A stretch of DNA of 64,000 nucleotides from Azophilus sp026709365 (GCA_965200175.1 OZ241345.1:2914001-2978000), one strand, 5' to 3'. Shown: positions 16,773 to 25,812, counted from the first letter of the stretch. Notes: a model not told the origin generated them from the sequence alone. Made by a program: numbers and translations.

Positions 16773-19051
16773 CAGATGCAGCCGCACCACGGCGAGCGAA
16801 TTGCCGTTCCCAAACGGGACGGATGCCCCGTGGGGAAGTGCCTGTTCCCCGCAAGTCCCAATCGAGGGCAGGACGCCCTCGCTCCGGGGAGGCGCTCGAA
16901 TCGGGCGTCCCGCCCTGGAGCGAGTTTCCGCCCTCGAATGGCGCGAAGCGCCGTCCTTCCCCGCCCCGAACCGGGCCAAGCGCCCCAAGCCCAGCCGCCC
17001 GCCTGCGGGCCACCCTTTCTGCCGCAGCCTGCCTCACCTTGGCGGCCACCCTAAGCGGCTGCTCCACCTTCGGCGTCGCCCCCTTCCCGGAACCCATCCG
17101 CCCGCCCATCGAGGCCGAGGGCGAGGACGCCCCCATCCCCCAGGCCCAGGCGGAGGAGGCCAGCCGCTACAGCCCCACCCCCGGGGTGCGCATCACCCGC
17201 ACCCAAGCGCGCGGCGTGGCGGACGACCTCGGCGCGGACCTTGAGGGCCCGCCCATCGAAGCCGCCTTCAACGGCGTGCCCATCGTGCCCTTCATCAATG
17301 AGGTGTTCGGCACCGAGCTCGGCATGTCCTTCGTCATCTCGCCGGGCCTGCAGGAGAAGACCGACCTGGTCACCCTGCGCCTCACCAGCCCGGTGCCGCC
17401 GCGCCAGTTCTTCAACACGGCGCGCCAAGTGATGCAGGAGTACGGCGTCACCATCCGCGAGCAGGACGGGGTGCTCACCTTCCTCGCCACCCAGGAGATC
17501 GAGTCCGGCGAGGTGCCGCTGCTGATCAGCGGGCGCACGCTGCCGGAGGTGCCGGCCACCCACCGCACGGTGTTTCAGTTGGTGCCCTTGATGGTGGCCC
17601 GGCCCAACCAAGTCATCAGCATGCTGCGTGATGCCTTTCCCAGTAACGATCTTCGTTCTACAACCGAAAGTGACAACAACGCTGTTCTTTTGAGAGGTAC
17701 GCCAGACCGGCTCGCGCAGGCATTGGAGCTTATTGAAGTGCTCGATCAGCCCCTGCTTCGCGGTCGACACGGCCTCATCGTTGAGCCGCAGTTCCTAACC
17801 CCAGAACCGCTCGCCAGCGCCGTCAGGGAAGTTATGACGGGGGAGGGCTACAACATGGCCGGCATTTCAGGCAGCGCCCTGCTGCTGCCGTTCGATGAAT
17901 TGGGCAAACTGGTGGTGTTCGCTCAGAGCCAAGACGTGCTGAATCACGTCAAGGATTGGATCGAGACATTCGACCAAGCCCACCGAGGGGAAGTTGAATC
18001 CGGTCTCTTTACTTACGAGGTGCAGAATACCCAAGTCACCGACATGACCGAAACCCTTGGCCGCTTGGTTGGCAGCGTCTCCGGCACAAGCTCAAGGTCC
18101 TCCGAGGGTTCAGAATCGGCTGGGAGCGCGTCATCTCCCGCCGTAGCCGTGGGTGCCCCTGCCTCGCCGCTGGTAGTGGACGAGAAGCGCAACCTGCTGA
18201 TCTTCCGCGGCTCCGGGGAGGAATGGGCCAGTATCCGCGAAGTAGTGGAAAAGCTCGACCGTCCCGTGCCTTCGGTTTTGATTGAGGTGCTGATTGCCGA
18301 AGTCTCCCTCACCGATGAGGAAAGCACTGGCTTTGAATTTCTGTTTAACAGCGGTATCGACCGGTTTGGTCTCACCGGGGGCACCCGCAACGCCTTGGGC
18401 TTGAGCAGTCAGGGCCTATCCTTGACCCTCGACAGCGCCGGCCAGACCCGCGCTGTGCTGAGCCTCTTCCACAAGAACGACAAAGTTGCCATCCGCTCGC
18501 AACCCAAGTTGCTGGTGAAGAGCGGGGAGGAGGCTTCCATTCAAGTGGGCAATGAAATTCCGGTCATCACCCAACTCTCCCAAGACAGCGTTCAAGTGGG
18601 CGGCTCCACCAATGTGCTCCAGCAGGTGGATTACCGCACCACCGGAGTGGGTCTGAACATAACGCCCCTAGTGCAGGCTGGCGGCTTAGTGGACGTCGCC
18701 ATCAGTCAGGAATTGAGCGAGGCGCGCCCAACCGCTGCCACCAGTCTAGGCGGCTCCCCCACCATTCTAAGCCGCACTCTGAGCACCAGCCTCAGCCTAA
18801 AGGATGGCGGCTCGCTGCTGATGGGTGGCCTGATCTCGGAGAATCGGAGTACTGGCACGATCGGTGTGCCGGGCTTAAGCCGAGTGCCGGTTCTGGGGCG
18901 CCTGTTCCGGGCGGACAGCTTCAACGGCGACCGAACCGAACTGATGGTGATGGTCACGCCCTACGTCATTCGCGACCACGCGGAGGGTTCCCGCCTGACT
19001 GAGTTGCTAAAGGCCGGTTTGGAGCTTCACGGTCGCTTTTCGCTTGATTGA
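16748..19051 (+). CDS. gspD: Type II secretion secretin GspD (5' end rearranged)
   Basis: A secretin of 767 codons. Residues from about 90 on are standard: lipoprotein-like LTLAATLSGC, the N0-N3 ring domains (for example VFQLVPLMVARPNQVISMLRDAFP and RNLLIFRGSGEEW) and the pore-forming secretin domain with VPVLGRLFRADSFNGDRTELMVMVTPYVI near the C-terminus. The protein forms the outer-membrane channel of type II secretion or a related export system. The first 85 codons are unusual: they run through repeat R2 and a chain of short palindromes (16800-16990) and do not resemble a secretin. Whether ATG 16748 or 16823 is used, or the natural start is lost, is unclear. No other gsp gene lies nearby. 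Confidence 0.87.
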   Translation: MAMRTVMKPDAAAPRRANCRSQTGRMPRGEVPVPRKSQSRAGRPRSGEALESGVPPWSEFPPSNGAKRRPSPPRTGPSAPSPAARLRATLSAAACLTLAATLSGCSTFGVAPFPEPIRPPIEAEGEDAPIPQAQAEEASRYSPTPGVRITRTQARGVADDLGADLEGPPIEAAFNGVPIVPFINEVFGTELGMSFVISPGLQEKTDLVTLRLTSPVPPRQFFNTARQVMQEYGVTIREQDGVLTFLATQEIESGEVPLLISGRTLPEVPATHRTVFQLVPLMVARPNQVISMLRDAFPSNDLRSTTESDNNAVLLRGTPDRLAQALELIEVLDQPLLRGRHGLIVEPQFLTPEPLASAVREVMTGEGYNMAGISGSALLLPFDELGKLVVFAQSQDVLNHVKDWIETFDQAHRGEVESGLFTYEVQNTQVTDMTETLGRLVGSVSGTSSRSSEGSESAGSASSPAVAVGAPASPLVVDEKRNLLIFRGSGEEWASIREVVEKLDRPVPSVLIEVLIAEVSLTDEESTGFEFLFNSGIDRFGLTGGTRNALGLSSQGLSLTLDSAGQTRAVLSLFHKNDKVAIRSQPKLLVKSGEEASIQVGNEIPVITQLSQDSVQVGGSTNVLQQVDYRTTGVGLNITPLVQAGGLVDVAISQELSEARPTAATSLGGSPTILSRTLSTSLSLKDGGSLLMGGLISENRSTGTIGVPGLSRVPVLGRLFRADSFNGDRTELMVMVTPYVIRDHAEGSRLTELLKAGLELHGRFSLD

Positions 19052-21117
19052 TGGCCTGGGCGGCCGTCGTTCGCCCCCGTTTCGGCATTTTGGGCGGCGG
19101 AAGCTGTGTTTTTTGCGGTTTTTGTTGTTGATAAGTTGCGAGCAGGGATTAGAATGGGCTTGCGCCGCGCTTGGGAAGGGCTGTATGATTCGCCCGGCCT
19201 TGGCTGATGCGGGGCTTCGGGGCCTTGTGTTCCGACGACAAGACTCAACCAGAGACGGAGATTCAAATGATCAGACAAACGTTACGGCCGGTTGCCTTGG
19301 CTGCGGCTGCGTCGGCCCTGCTGCTCTCGGGCGCTGCCTGGGGCCAGGGCGCGGTGCTCAGGCAGGTGGTCAGCACGGCGCCAGATGTCGCGTCGGAGTA
19401 TTTCGGCGGCGAGGCGCGTTCGGTCCAGCTCAGCAAGTTCGACGTGGATTTGTCCGCCGAAGGACAGCAGCGGCCCTTCGTGGGGCTTAACGTTGATACC
19501 GCTACGATCACCCCCGGCAACGTGGCGGAAATCACGTTCACGCTGGCTGGGGCGACCTTCGAGCAGCCGGCCACCGCAGGCAACTTGGATCGGCGGGGCG
19601 ACAGTTGCTCCGGCGAAGCGGGCGGCAACCTCAGAACGTCGGTTATGTCGGGCGGCGCCAGGGGCGACACGTCCGTCACCTTCCGGGCAGAGATTACGGG
19701 AGACGAAGGCCTTACGGCTGACCAGGCTGTTTGCTTTTGGGTTCCCGATCTGAGCGTGACGCTGACGACCGTTTCGGCGCGGGGCGTGACGCCGATGGTG
19801 AGAGGCGTGAACGTGACGGCCTCCATCAAGACGACCTCCACCACTGGAACCACCTTCCCCTCGAGGATCAATGGCCCCGACGCTGACGTCGACATGAACC
19901 AAACGACGCCCGACGTTCCCGGCCCCATCACCATGAAGACCATACTCGAAGCGGAGTCTGCCCTGACGGCCCGCTTCCTAAATGGTGACCCGGCCCTGGT
20001 CAACATTGCGGACCGCACCAAGATCGCCTCCGGCGGCACGCCGGACCCGAGGGTGAGCGGTCCCGGCGCCACGATGGGCATCAGGGTCGGTACGCTCAGC
20101 CTCGCCCTTTCCACTGCACCCATCTGGAAGCTGGATGGTGGTACTGCCGAAGCGCCCACCCTCTCCACAGGCACGCTCGATTCCAGCCTTAGCGGTCAGA
20201 TCAGGCTGGCTGTTAGCGGGCGGTTCCAGAGTGGCGACGCGGTGGTCGTTGGCGCAGGCCCAACCGCTTTGGTTGAGACGCCGAAGGATGGCGACCGGTC
20301 GGTCGAGGTAACGACCCCGATCCAAGTGGGTTCCCATACCGTCGTTTACGTTCCGGGCGGCACGGCCGCTCTGAGGCCGGGCGCGTTCGCTGTGGGCGGA
20401 ACGTACCTGTTCAACGACCGGAGGAACAACAACGCCATGATCAGGCCGTTGGGCACGGCCACGGTCGGCTACATTGGCATCAACGTCGAGGGCTACGCCT
20501 ACGGCGTGGTCAAGGGCGGCGGCATGGAGACCTCCTACGGCCGCGTGACCTGCGAGTCATCCCCATCCAGGGCCGGTACGTGCGCCATCTTTGCTGACTG
20601 CACGGGCCAGGACGGCACGGGCTACTTCGGCGCCGCGCCGCCGATCACGGTTGGCGAGACCGTCGTTTGGAGCAGCGACGACATCGCGGCGGTTCTCGGC
20701 GGCGGCTGGGACTCCGGCCGGGGCCGCTGCGACATCCACTCGGACGGCGAGCTGTCGGTGCAGCACATGGTCCGCAGCGGGCACGCGCTGATCAACAACT
20801 CGACGGTGGTCGGGCGCGGCCTTGACGCGCGCGAGGATGCCGCGAGGAAGAGCGAGATCGCGGCTGTCAAGACTGTCGTCGACCGCATCTGCCGGTCCGT
20901 TGGTGACGACACCACTGGCGCAACTGACCGGGATGGCACCGCCACTGGCGAGCAGCGGACGGCCTGCAGGATTGGTCCTGATTGGTCTACTCTCCCGGCC
21001 TCCAACTAGGGCGCGCTTCCGCCTCTGGTGAGTTGGGGCGCCCCGCCGCACGGCGGGCGCCCCTCCCCGTCTCGCATCGCCCCCGTCCGCCCCAAAGGCG
21101 GACGGGGGCTTCGTTTT
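19024..21117 (+). repeat. Direct repeat, unit A (2,094 bp)
   Basis: Bases 19024-21117 match 21347-23440 at a constant offset of 2,323; no difference was seen by eye. The unit starts inside the last codons of gspD and ends just after the stem of a terminator, so it contains the whole transcription unit of the secreted 580-residue protein. A 229-bp unique spacer (21118-21346) separates the copies. Confidence 0.92.
19267..21009 (+). CDS. Secreted protein of unknown function, copy A
   Basis: A 580-residue protein with a clear signal peptide (MIRQTLRPVALAAAASALLL...AWGQG). The ATG at 19267 is preceded by GACGGAGATT. The mature part is rich in Thr, Gly and Val with beta-strand-like stretches (VDTATITPGNVAEITFTLAG, VRGVNVTASIKTT). 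The C-terminal region has four or more cysteines (VTCESSPSRAGTCAIFADC) and ends with a conserved unit, HALINNSTVVGRGLD...VVDRICRSVG, also seen in the third, truncated copy at 23.8 kb. I do not recognise the family. Position straight after gspD suggests it might be exported by that secretin, but this is inference. Confidence 0.85.
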   Translation: MIRQTLRPVALAAAASALLLSGAAWGQGAVLRQVVSTAPDVASEYFGGEARSVQLSKFDVDLSAEGQQRPFVGLNVDTATITPGNVAEITFTLAGATFEQPATAGNLDRRGDSCSGEAGGNLRTSVMSGGARGDTSVTFRAEITGDEGLTADQAVCFWVPDLSVTLTTVSARGVTPMVRGVNVTASIKTTSTTGTTFPSRINGPDADVDMNQTTPDVPGPITMKTILEAESALTARFLNGDPALVNIADRTKIASGGTPDPRVSGPGATMGIRVGTLSLALSTAPIWKLDGGTAEAPTLSTGTLDSSLSGQIRLAVSGRFQSGDAVVVGAGPTALVETPKDGDRSVEVTTPIQVGSHTVVYVPGGTAALRPGAFAVGGTYLFNDRRNNNAMIRPLGTATVGYIGINVEGYAYGVVKGGGMETSYGRVTCESSPSRAGTCAIFADCTGQDGTGYFGAAPPITVGETVVWSSDDIAAVLGGGWDSGRGRCDIHSDGELSVQHMVRSGHALINNSTVVGRGLDAREDAARKSEIAAVKTVVDRICRSVGDDTTGATDRDGTATGEQRTACRIGPDWSTLPASN

Positions 21118-21120
21118 TTT
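21079..21120 (+). terminator. Rho-independent terminator after copy A
   Basis: A perfect GC stem, GCCCCCGTCCGCC with GGCGGACGGGGGC, around CCAAA, followed by TTCG and a run of T. It lies 70 bp after the stop of the 580-residue gene. The repeat boundary falls inside the T-run: copy A has seven T, copy B four. Confidence 0.9.
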
Positions 21121-21589
21121 GCGACGACGTTCAAACAGCCAACCGGCCAGTTCGCCCACCCCCACGGCTCGAACAAAACCCCTGCTCCAACGAGCTGACT
21201 GCGCCAAATCTCCATCTGACCGACATTGGCTAAAACGGGCCACTTACCTCGGTTCGCAGCAGTTCGGAGCGAAGTGCGCATTCAAATGACGCCATGGTCG
21301 AGCCATAACATCGCTTCCAAGCTCGACCCGCACCGTCTTTTCCCACGCTTCACGGTCGCTTTTCGCTTGATTGATGGCCTGGGCGGCCGTCGTTCGCCCC
21401 CGTTTCGGCATTTTGGGCGGCGGAAGCTGTGTTTTTTGCGGTTTTTGTTGTTGATAAGTTGCGAGCAGGGATTAGAATGGGCTTGCGCCGCGCTTGGGAA
21501 GGGCTGTATGATTCGCCCGGCCTTGGCTGATGCGGGGCTTCGGGGCCTTGTGTTCCGACGACAAGACTCAACCAGAGACGGAGATTCAA

Positions 21590-23332
21590 ATGATCAGACA
21601 AACGTTACGGCCGGTTGCCTTGGCTGCGGCTGCGTCGGCCCTGCTGCTCTCGGGCGCTGCCTGGGGCCAGGGCGCGGTGCTCAGGCAGGTGGTCAGCACG
21701 GCGCCAGATGTCGCGTCGGAGTATTTCGGCGGCGAGGCGCGTTCGGTCCAGCTCAGCAAGTTCGACGTGGATTTGTCCGCCGAAGGACAGCAGCGGCCCT
21801 TCGTGGGGCTTAACGTTGATACCGCTACGATCACCCCCGGCAACGTGGCGGAAATCACGTTCACGCTGGCTGGGGCGACCTTCGAGCAGCCGGCCACCGC
21901 AGGCAACTTGGATCGGCGGGGCGACAGTTGCTCCGGCGAAGCGGGCGGCAACCTCAGAACGTCGGTTATGTCGGGCGGCGCCAGGGGCGACACGTCCGTC
22001 ACCTTCCGGGCAGAGATTACGGGAGACGAAGGCCTTACGGCTGACCAGGCTGTTTGCTTTTGGGTTCCCGATCTGAGCGTGACGCTGACGACCGTTTCGG
22101 CGCGGGGCGTGACGCCGATGGTGAGAGGCGTGAACGTGACGGCCTCCATCAAGACGACCTCCACCACTGGAACCACCTTCCCCTCGAGGATCAATGGCCC
22201 CGACGCTGACGTCGACATGAACCAAACGACGCCCGACGTTCCCGGCCCCATCACCATGAAGACCATACTCGAAGCGGAGTCTGCCCTGACGGCCCGCTTC
22301 CTAAATGGTGACCCGGCCCTGGTCAACATTGCGGACCGCACCAAGATCGCCTCCGGCGGCACGCCGGACCCGAGGGTGAGCGGTCCCGGCGCCACGATGG
22401 GCATCAGGGTCGGTACGCTCAGCCTCGCCCTTTCCACTGCACCCATCTGGAAGCTGGATGGTGGTACTGCCGAAGCGCCCACCCTCTCCACAGGCACGCT
22501 CGATTCCAGCCTTAGCGGTCAGATCAGGCTGGCTGTTAGCGGGCGGTTCCAGAGTGGCGACGCGGTGGTCGTTGGCGCAGGCCCAACCGCTTTGGTTGAG
22601 ACGCCGAAGGATGGCGACCGGTCGGTCGAGGTAACGACCCCGATCCAAGTGGGTTCCCATACCGTCGTTTACGTTCCGGGCGGCACGGCCGCTCTGAGGC
22701 CGGGCGCGTTCGCTGTGGGCGGAACGTACCTGTTCAACGACCGGAGGAACAACAACGCCATGATCAGGCCGTTGGGCACGGCCACGGTCGGCTACATTGG
22801 CATCAACGTCGAGGGCTACGCCTACGGCGTGGTCAAGGGCGGCGGCATGGAGACCTCCTACGGCCGCGTGACCTGCGAGTCATCCCCATCCAGGGCCGGT
22901 ACGTGCGCCATCTTTGCTGACTGCACGGGCCAGGACGGCACGGGCTACTTCGGCGCCGCGCCGCCGATCACGGTTGGCGAGACCGTCGTTTGGAGCAGCG
23001 ACGACATCGCGGCGGTTCTCGGCGGCGGCTGGGACTCCGGCCGGGGCCGCTGCGACATCCACTCGGACGGCGAGCTGTCGGTGCAGCACATGGTCCGCAG
23101 CGGGCACGCGCTGATCAACAACTCGACGGTGGTCGGGCGCGGCCTTGACGCGCGCGAGGATGCCGCGAGGAAGAGCGAGATCGCGGCTGTCAAGACTGTC
23201 GTCGACCGCATCTGCCGGTCCGTTGGTGACGACACCACTGGCGCAACTGACCGGGATGGCACCGCCACTGGCGAGCAGCGGACGGCCTGCAGGATTGGTC
23301 CTGATTGGTCTACTCTCCCGGCCTCCAACTAG
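21590..23332 (+). CDS. Secreted protein of unknown function, copy B
   Basis: Predicted product identical over all 580 residues to copy A at 19267-21009, with the same ribosome site and signal peptide. See copy A for the domain description. Two copies in a row would raise dosage of one secreted product, or give substrate for recombination with the diverged third copy downstream. Confidence 0.85.
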   Translation: MIRQTLRPVALAAAASALLLSGAAWGQGAVLRQVVSTAPDVASEYFGGEARSVQLSKFDVDLSAEGQQRPFVGLNVDTATITPGNVAEITFTLAGATFEQPATAGNLDRRGDSCSGEAGGNLRTSVMSGGARGDTSVTFRAEITGDEGLTADQAVCFWVPDLSVTLTTVSARGVTPMVRGVNVTASIKTTSTTGTTFPSRINGPDADVDMNQTTPDVPGPITMKTILEAESALTARFLNGDPALVNIADRTKIASGGTPDPRVSGPGATMGIRVGTLSLALSTAPIWKLDGGTAEAPTLSTGTLDSSLSGQIRLAVSGRFQSGDAVVVGAGPTALVETPKDGDRSVEVTTPIQVGSHTVVYVPGGTAALRPGAFAVGGTYLFNDRRNNNAMIRPLGTATVGYIGINVEGYAYGVVKGGGMETSYGRVTCESSPSRAGTCAIFADCTGQDGTGYFGAAPPITVGETVVWSSDDIAAVLGGGWDSGRGRCDIHSDGELSVQHMVRSGHALINNSTVVGRGLDAREDAARKSEIAAVKTVVDRICRSVGDDTTGATDRDGTATGEQRTACRIGPDWSTLPASN

Positions 23333-23401
23333 GGCGCGCTTCCGCCTCTGGTGAGTTGGGGCGCCCCGCCGCACGGCGGGCGCCCCTCCCCGTCTCGCAT
23401 C

Positions 23402-23440
23402 GCCCCCGTCCGCCCCAAAGGCGGACGGGGGCTTCGTTTT
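23402..23440 (+). terminator. Rho-independent terminator after copy B
   Basis: Same GCCCCCGTCCGCC/GGCGGACGGGGGC stem as after copy A, followed by TTCGTTTT. The sequence then leaves the repeat and directly becomes AGGAGG, the ribosome site of the next small gene. Confidence 0.85.
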
Positions 23441-23456
23441 AGGAGGATTGCAGAAT

Positions 23457-23609
23457 ATGATCGATATCGCTGATGCAATCAGATATGTGTTGTCTCAGCC
23501 ATTGAGTTTGACTCCGACAATGGTGCAGATAAGTGGGATACTAATCTGGACATGCCCAGAGGCGGCAGGTGTAAGGCGAGGCTCAACACAACCTACCCAT
23601 GATCGATAA
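23457..23609 (+). CDS. Small protein of 50 residues, unknown
   Basis: ATG at 23457 lies ten bases after a perfect AGGAGG, and the frame runs 50 codons (MIDIADAIRYVLSQPLSLT...) to TAA. The composition is less GC-rich than the surroundings and no family is recognised. It follows directly on the end of repeat unit B, so this stretch (23441-23830) looks like a separate acquired piece. The good ribosome site is the main support. Confidence 0.45.
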   Translation: MIDIADAIRYVLSQPLSLTPTMVQISGILIWTCPEAAGVRRGSTQPTHDR

Positions 23610-23636
23610 CGGGCAAACATTGGAAGGAATCAGAAT

Positions 23637-23834
23637 ATGTCAGGTAGAAAGTACTTTGACGCGCGAAAGTCACACGATTTCAGAATAAGGGACGATGACG
23701 GTCTCACGCACAGTTTGAGAGTGAAGCCGAATGCAATCGCCATAAAGGGAAGGCACGCGCAGAAATACTATCAGGTGACTATTGAAGAGTTCATGGCCTG
23801 GGCGGAAGAGAACGGCACGGAAGTCAATAGGTGA
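23637..23834 (+). CDS. Small protein of 65 residues, unknown
   Basis: Starts MSGRKYFDARKSHDFRIRDD behind TTGGAAGGAATCAGAAT. A charged small protein with a WAEENGTEV tail; family not recognised. The context before the ATG (CAGAATATG) is the same as for the 50-residue gene just upstream, so the two may form a small operon. It ends where the degenerate third copy of the secreted protein begins. Confidence 0.5.
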   Translation: MSGRKYFDARKSHDFRIRDDDGLTHSLRVKPNAIAIKGRHAQKYYQVTIEEFMAWAEENGTEVNR

Positions 23835-24126
23835 GGGAACGCGAAATTAAGGTGCGCAGTGGCCCACACGCTGTGGTGAACAACTCCGCCGTGGTTGGCC
23901 GGAGCTTGAGCTTGGACGAGGGGCAATTGGACGGCATCGACAAGGCTTTGGCCGATATCTGCAGCTCGCTGCCGGGCCACTTGGGCCGCGAAGGCGACGC
24001 CGATGGTCCGGACGACGATCTGACCACTGCCAATGACAACATCAGCAGGGTTGCGGAGACGATGTGCAACAACAGATTGGCTGGCGGTGTGGTTGTTTCA
24101 GACGAAACTGACGCCAATGGCACCCC
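23835..24126 (+). pseudogene. C-terminal remnant of a third, diverged copy of the secreted protein
   Basis: The frame encodes IKVRSGPHAVVNNSAVVGRSLSLDEG...ALADICSSLPG. It aligns with HMVRSGHALINNSTVVGRGLD...VVDRICRSVG at the C-terminus of the 580-residue protein, but at much lower identity than copies A and B share. The N-terminal four fifths is absent. A GC-rich stem followed by T (GGCCCCGGCCGC/GCGGCCGGGGCC then CCTTTTT, 24207-24241) ends the unit, as in copies A and B. Confidence 0.72.
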
Positions 24127-24206
24127 GCCCGGCCTTTAATGACCGGGCTTCTGGCGGGCGCTGGCTTTAGCCCGCCCGCCCCGCCTGCGGGCTGATCGTT
24201 GACTTG

Positions 24207-24241
24207 GCCCCGGCCGCGCAAGCGGCCGGGGCCTCCTTTTT
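24207..24241 (+). terminator. Rho-independent terminator after the third copy
   Basis: Stem GGCCCCGGCCGC with GCGGCCGGGGCC around AAGC-type loop bases, followed by TCCTTTTT. Position and shape match the terminators after copies A and B although the sequence is different. Confidence 0.75.
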
Positions 24242-24572
24242 CCCGGCCTCCCGGCCAAGCAAGGCGAGCGCGCACAATGCCCGCTCCAAGAGCGCCGCCG
24301 CAGTGATGTCAAAATGGCCAAACCGCCCCCTTTCCCCTAAGCCCCATCCGCCCAGCCCATCATCCTTGCGGCTGATCCCCAATAGCTGGCATAACCCGCC
24401 ATCCGCCAACGAGCCGACCGCGCCAATCAGCCCAGCCCCCAAGCGCCAATCTCCCACAAGCCTTTCAGCCTTTTCGCACACCCCATTCCCACCCCCAACC
24501 GCTCCCTCTGGGTTAAGATGCTCCACAAAGCATCCAACCCCATCACCCCCAGCTCCCGCGGAACGGCGCATC

Positions 24573-24854
24573 ATGGACGCCCAAGCCCCAACCAACGCCA
24601 GCAACGAGCCAATCTCCGAACTCAGCGAACGCATCGCCCGCATCGAGACCAAGATGGACTTCATGGCCACCCACAAGGACGTCGAGGGCGTTCGCACTGA
24701 GGTCGCCAGTATGAAAGGTGAGCTTCTCACTGAAATCGCGGGAATACGAACCTTGGTCGCCAACCGCGACGCCTCCATGCAGCGCTGGCTGCTCGGCGTT
24801 ACCGTCACAATGGTCGTGGCCCTGACGGCGGCGCTGCTCCGCACCGTGGCTTGA
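24573..24854 (+). CDS. Coiled-coil protein with C-terminal membrane anchor, paralogue 1
   Basis: A 93-residue protein: a polar N-terminus (MDAQAPTNASNEPISELSER), a heptad coiled coil (IARIETKMDFMATHKDVEGV) and a C-terminal membrane helix (MQRWLLGVTVTMVVALTAALL). Four paralogues lie in this window (also 25988, 27195 and 32101). They differ mainly in how many seven-residue units they carry; this one is the shortest. The region before the ATG (24370-24572) is C-rich and shared with paralogues 3 and 4. The build resembles DUF1640-type bacterial coiled-coil proteins; function unknown. Confidence 0.7.
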   Translation: MDAQAPTNASNEPISELSERIARIETKMDFMATHKDVEGVRTEVASMKGELLTEIAGIRTLVANRDASMQRWLLGVTVTMVVALTAALLRTVA

Positions 24855-24949
24855 AGGCGTTGAACCTCAGCGTTCTCGTCAGTCAGGGCGACGTCGATCA
24901 ACGCCGCCAGCGTGTGTTTCGGAACTGTGGATAGCTGGGGACTGACCCG

Positions 24950-25260
24950 CGACGCCTTCACCACCAGCCTGCCAGTGTGACCCGCGACAACGTCGCCGAA
25001 CTTGCCAACTGCGCCCACACGCGCCTGAAGATCGAGAACGAGTCCTTAACGTCCTCAAAAGGTACGGATGCCACCTCGAGCACAACTTCAGGTACGGCAG
25101 AGCACCCTCGCCAACATGCTCCACACCGCCTGCGACCTCGTCGAGGCGATCTGTCGGAAGGCCGGGGAGCCCCTTGGCATCCGCCCACGGCTGTTCGAGC
25201 ACCTGCGGTCTGCAATGACCGCTTACACCGCATATGTCTTGTGCGGGTCGCGCCACGCTC
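24950..25260 (+). pseudogene. DDE transposase C-terminal remnant (copy 1)
   Basis: Frameshifted pieces encode SLPV..TRDNVAELANCAHTR.KIENES and LEHNF-like sequence, matching the better preserved remnant at 27.62-28.0 kb. The pattern of a helix with KIENE...NVLK...HLEHNF is typical of the C-terminus of IS4/ISNCY-type transposases. No ends of the original element are visible. Confidence 0.6.
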
Positions 25261-25305
25261 AGCTGCGCCGTCGGCGAGCACGCGGACGATTGCTCACTTT
25301 ACAAA

Positions 25306-25812
25306 TCACGATGACAAACTTGGGCCCACTGACCCGTTCATCCAGAAGATCGCCATAAGCATGCCAGAGACGCCGAGGGCAGCGACGAGTCCGAACGCAA
25401 ACCGGAAACATATGGTTTGGGAAAATCTCTCTGACGACTGAGTCTCATCCTCGAAAAGACGGAGTGGCTTGTTCTCATCGCCTGGAATTGTCTGGTTGTC
25501 GAGTGCTGTTATGGCTTCCTTTGCGCTCCTCAAAAACTGGCCGGTTCTTGCGTCCAGCTTCCAGAATAAAATAGAGAAGCAGCATGCTAGACAACCAATG
25601 ATCCCAATCCCCCAATGAACCGGGATACCGCCTCCGGCCTTCGGCAAGAGAAATGCTCCGCCTAGCAACGCGGTAGAAATCGTGATGAAGAACTGAAACA
25701 TCTTCAAGCGCTGGTCCACGTTGATGGAGAAATGCCGCCACAAACTGTCCTGATATGCCCGTTGGATGTGTTTTTTCAAGGGGCGGGAAACTAGGGTTGT
25801 CGAGGGGTCCAT
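25306..25812 (-). CDS. Membrane protein with three hydrophobic helices, unknown
   Basis: A 168-residue protein from ATG 25812, just after CCAAAGGAGAGCGAA. The cytoplasm-like N-terminus (LKKHIQRAYQDSLWRHFSINVDQRLKMFQ) is followed by two close membrane helices (FFITISTALLGGAFLL and IGIIGCLACCFSILFW), a conserved-looking KLDARTGQFLRSAKEAITALD segment, a charged linker, and a third helix (FGLVAALGVSGMLMAIFW). Proteins of this plan are common near mobile elements and defence genes, but I cannot name a family. The 5' region up to the tenth codon resembles that of the gene at 35749. Confidence 0.7.
   Translation of the reverse strand: MDPSTTLVSRPLKKHIQRAYQDSLWRHFSINVDQRLKMFQFFITISTALLGGAFLLPKAGGGIPVHWGIGIIGCLACCFSILFWKLDARTGQFLRSAKEAITALDNQTIPGDENKPLRLFEDETQSSERFSQTICFRFAFGLVAALGVSGMLMAIFWMNGSVGPSLSS

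Larger units (their letters stand above)
21347..23440 (+). repeat. Direct repeat, unit B (2,094 bp)
   Basis: Second copy of 19024-21117. It begins with the 28 bases that form the end of gspD in unit A (GCTTCACGGTCGCTTTTCGC and the stop region) and includes the same upstream region, gene and terminator stem. The lack of visible divergence points to a very recent duplication, gene conversion, or an assembly artefact. Confidence 0.92.

Noticed and set aside
22880..23374. Minus-strand frames opposite the duplicated secreted-protein genes
   Set aside because: Present in both copies only because the DNA is duplicated; Arg/Ala/Pro-rich with no family features.
19024..23440. Transposon or integron explanation for the 2.1-kb repeat
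   Set aside because: No inverted ends, target duplication or transposase is present in the unit; a simple segmental duplication explains it.
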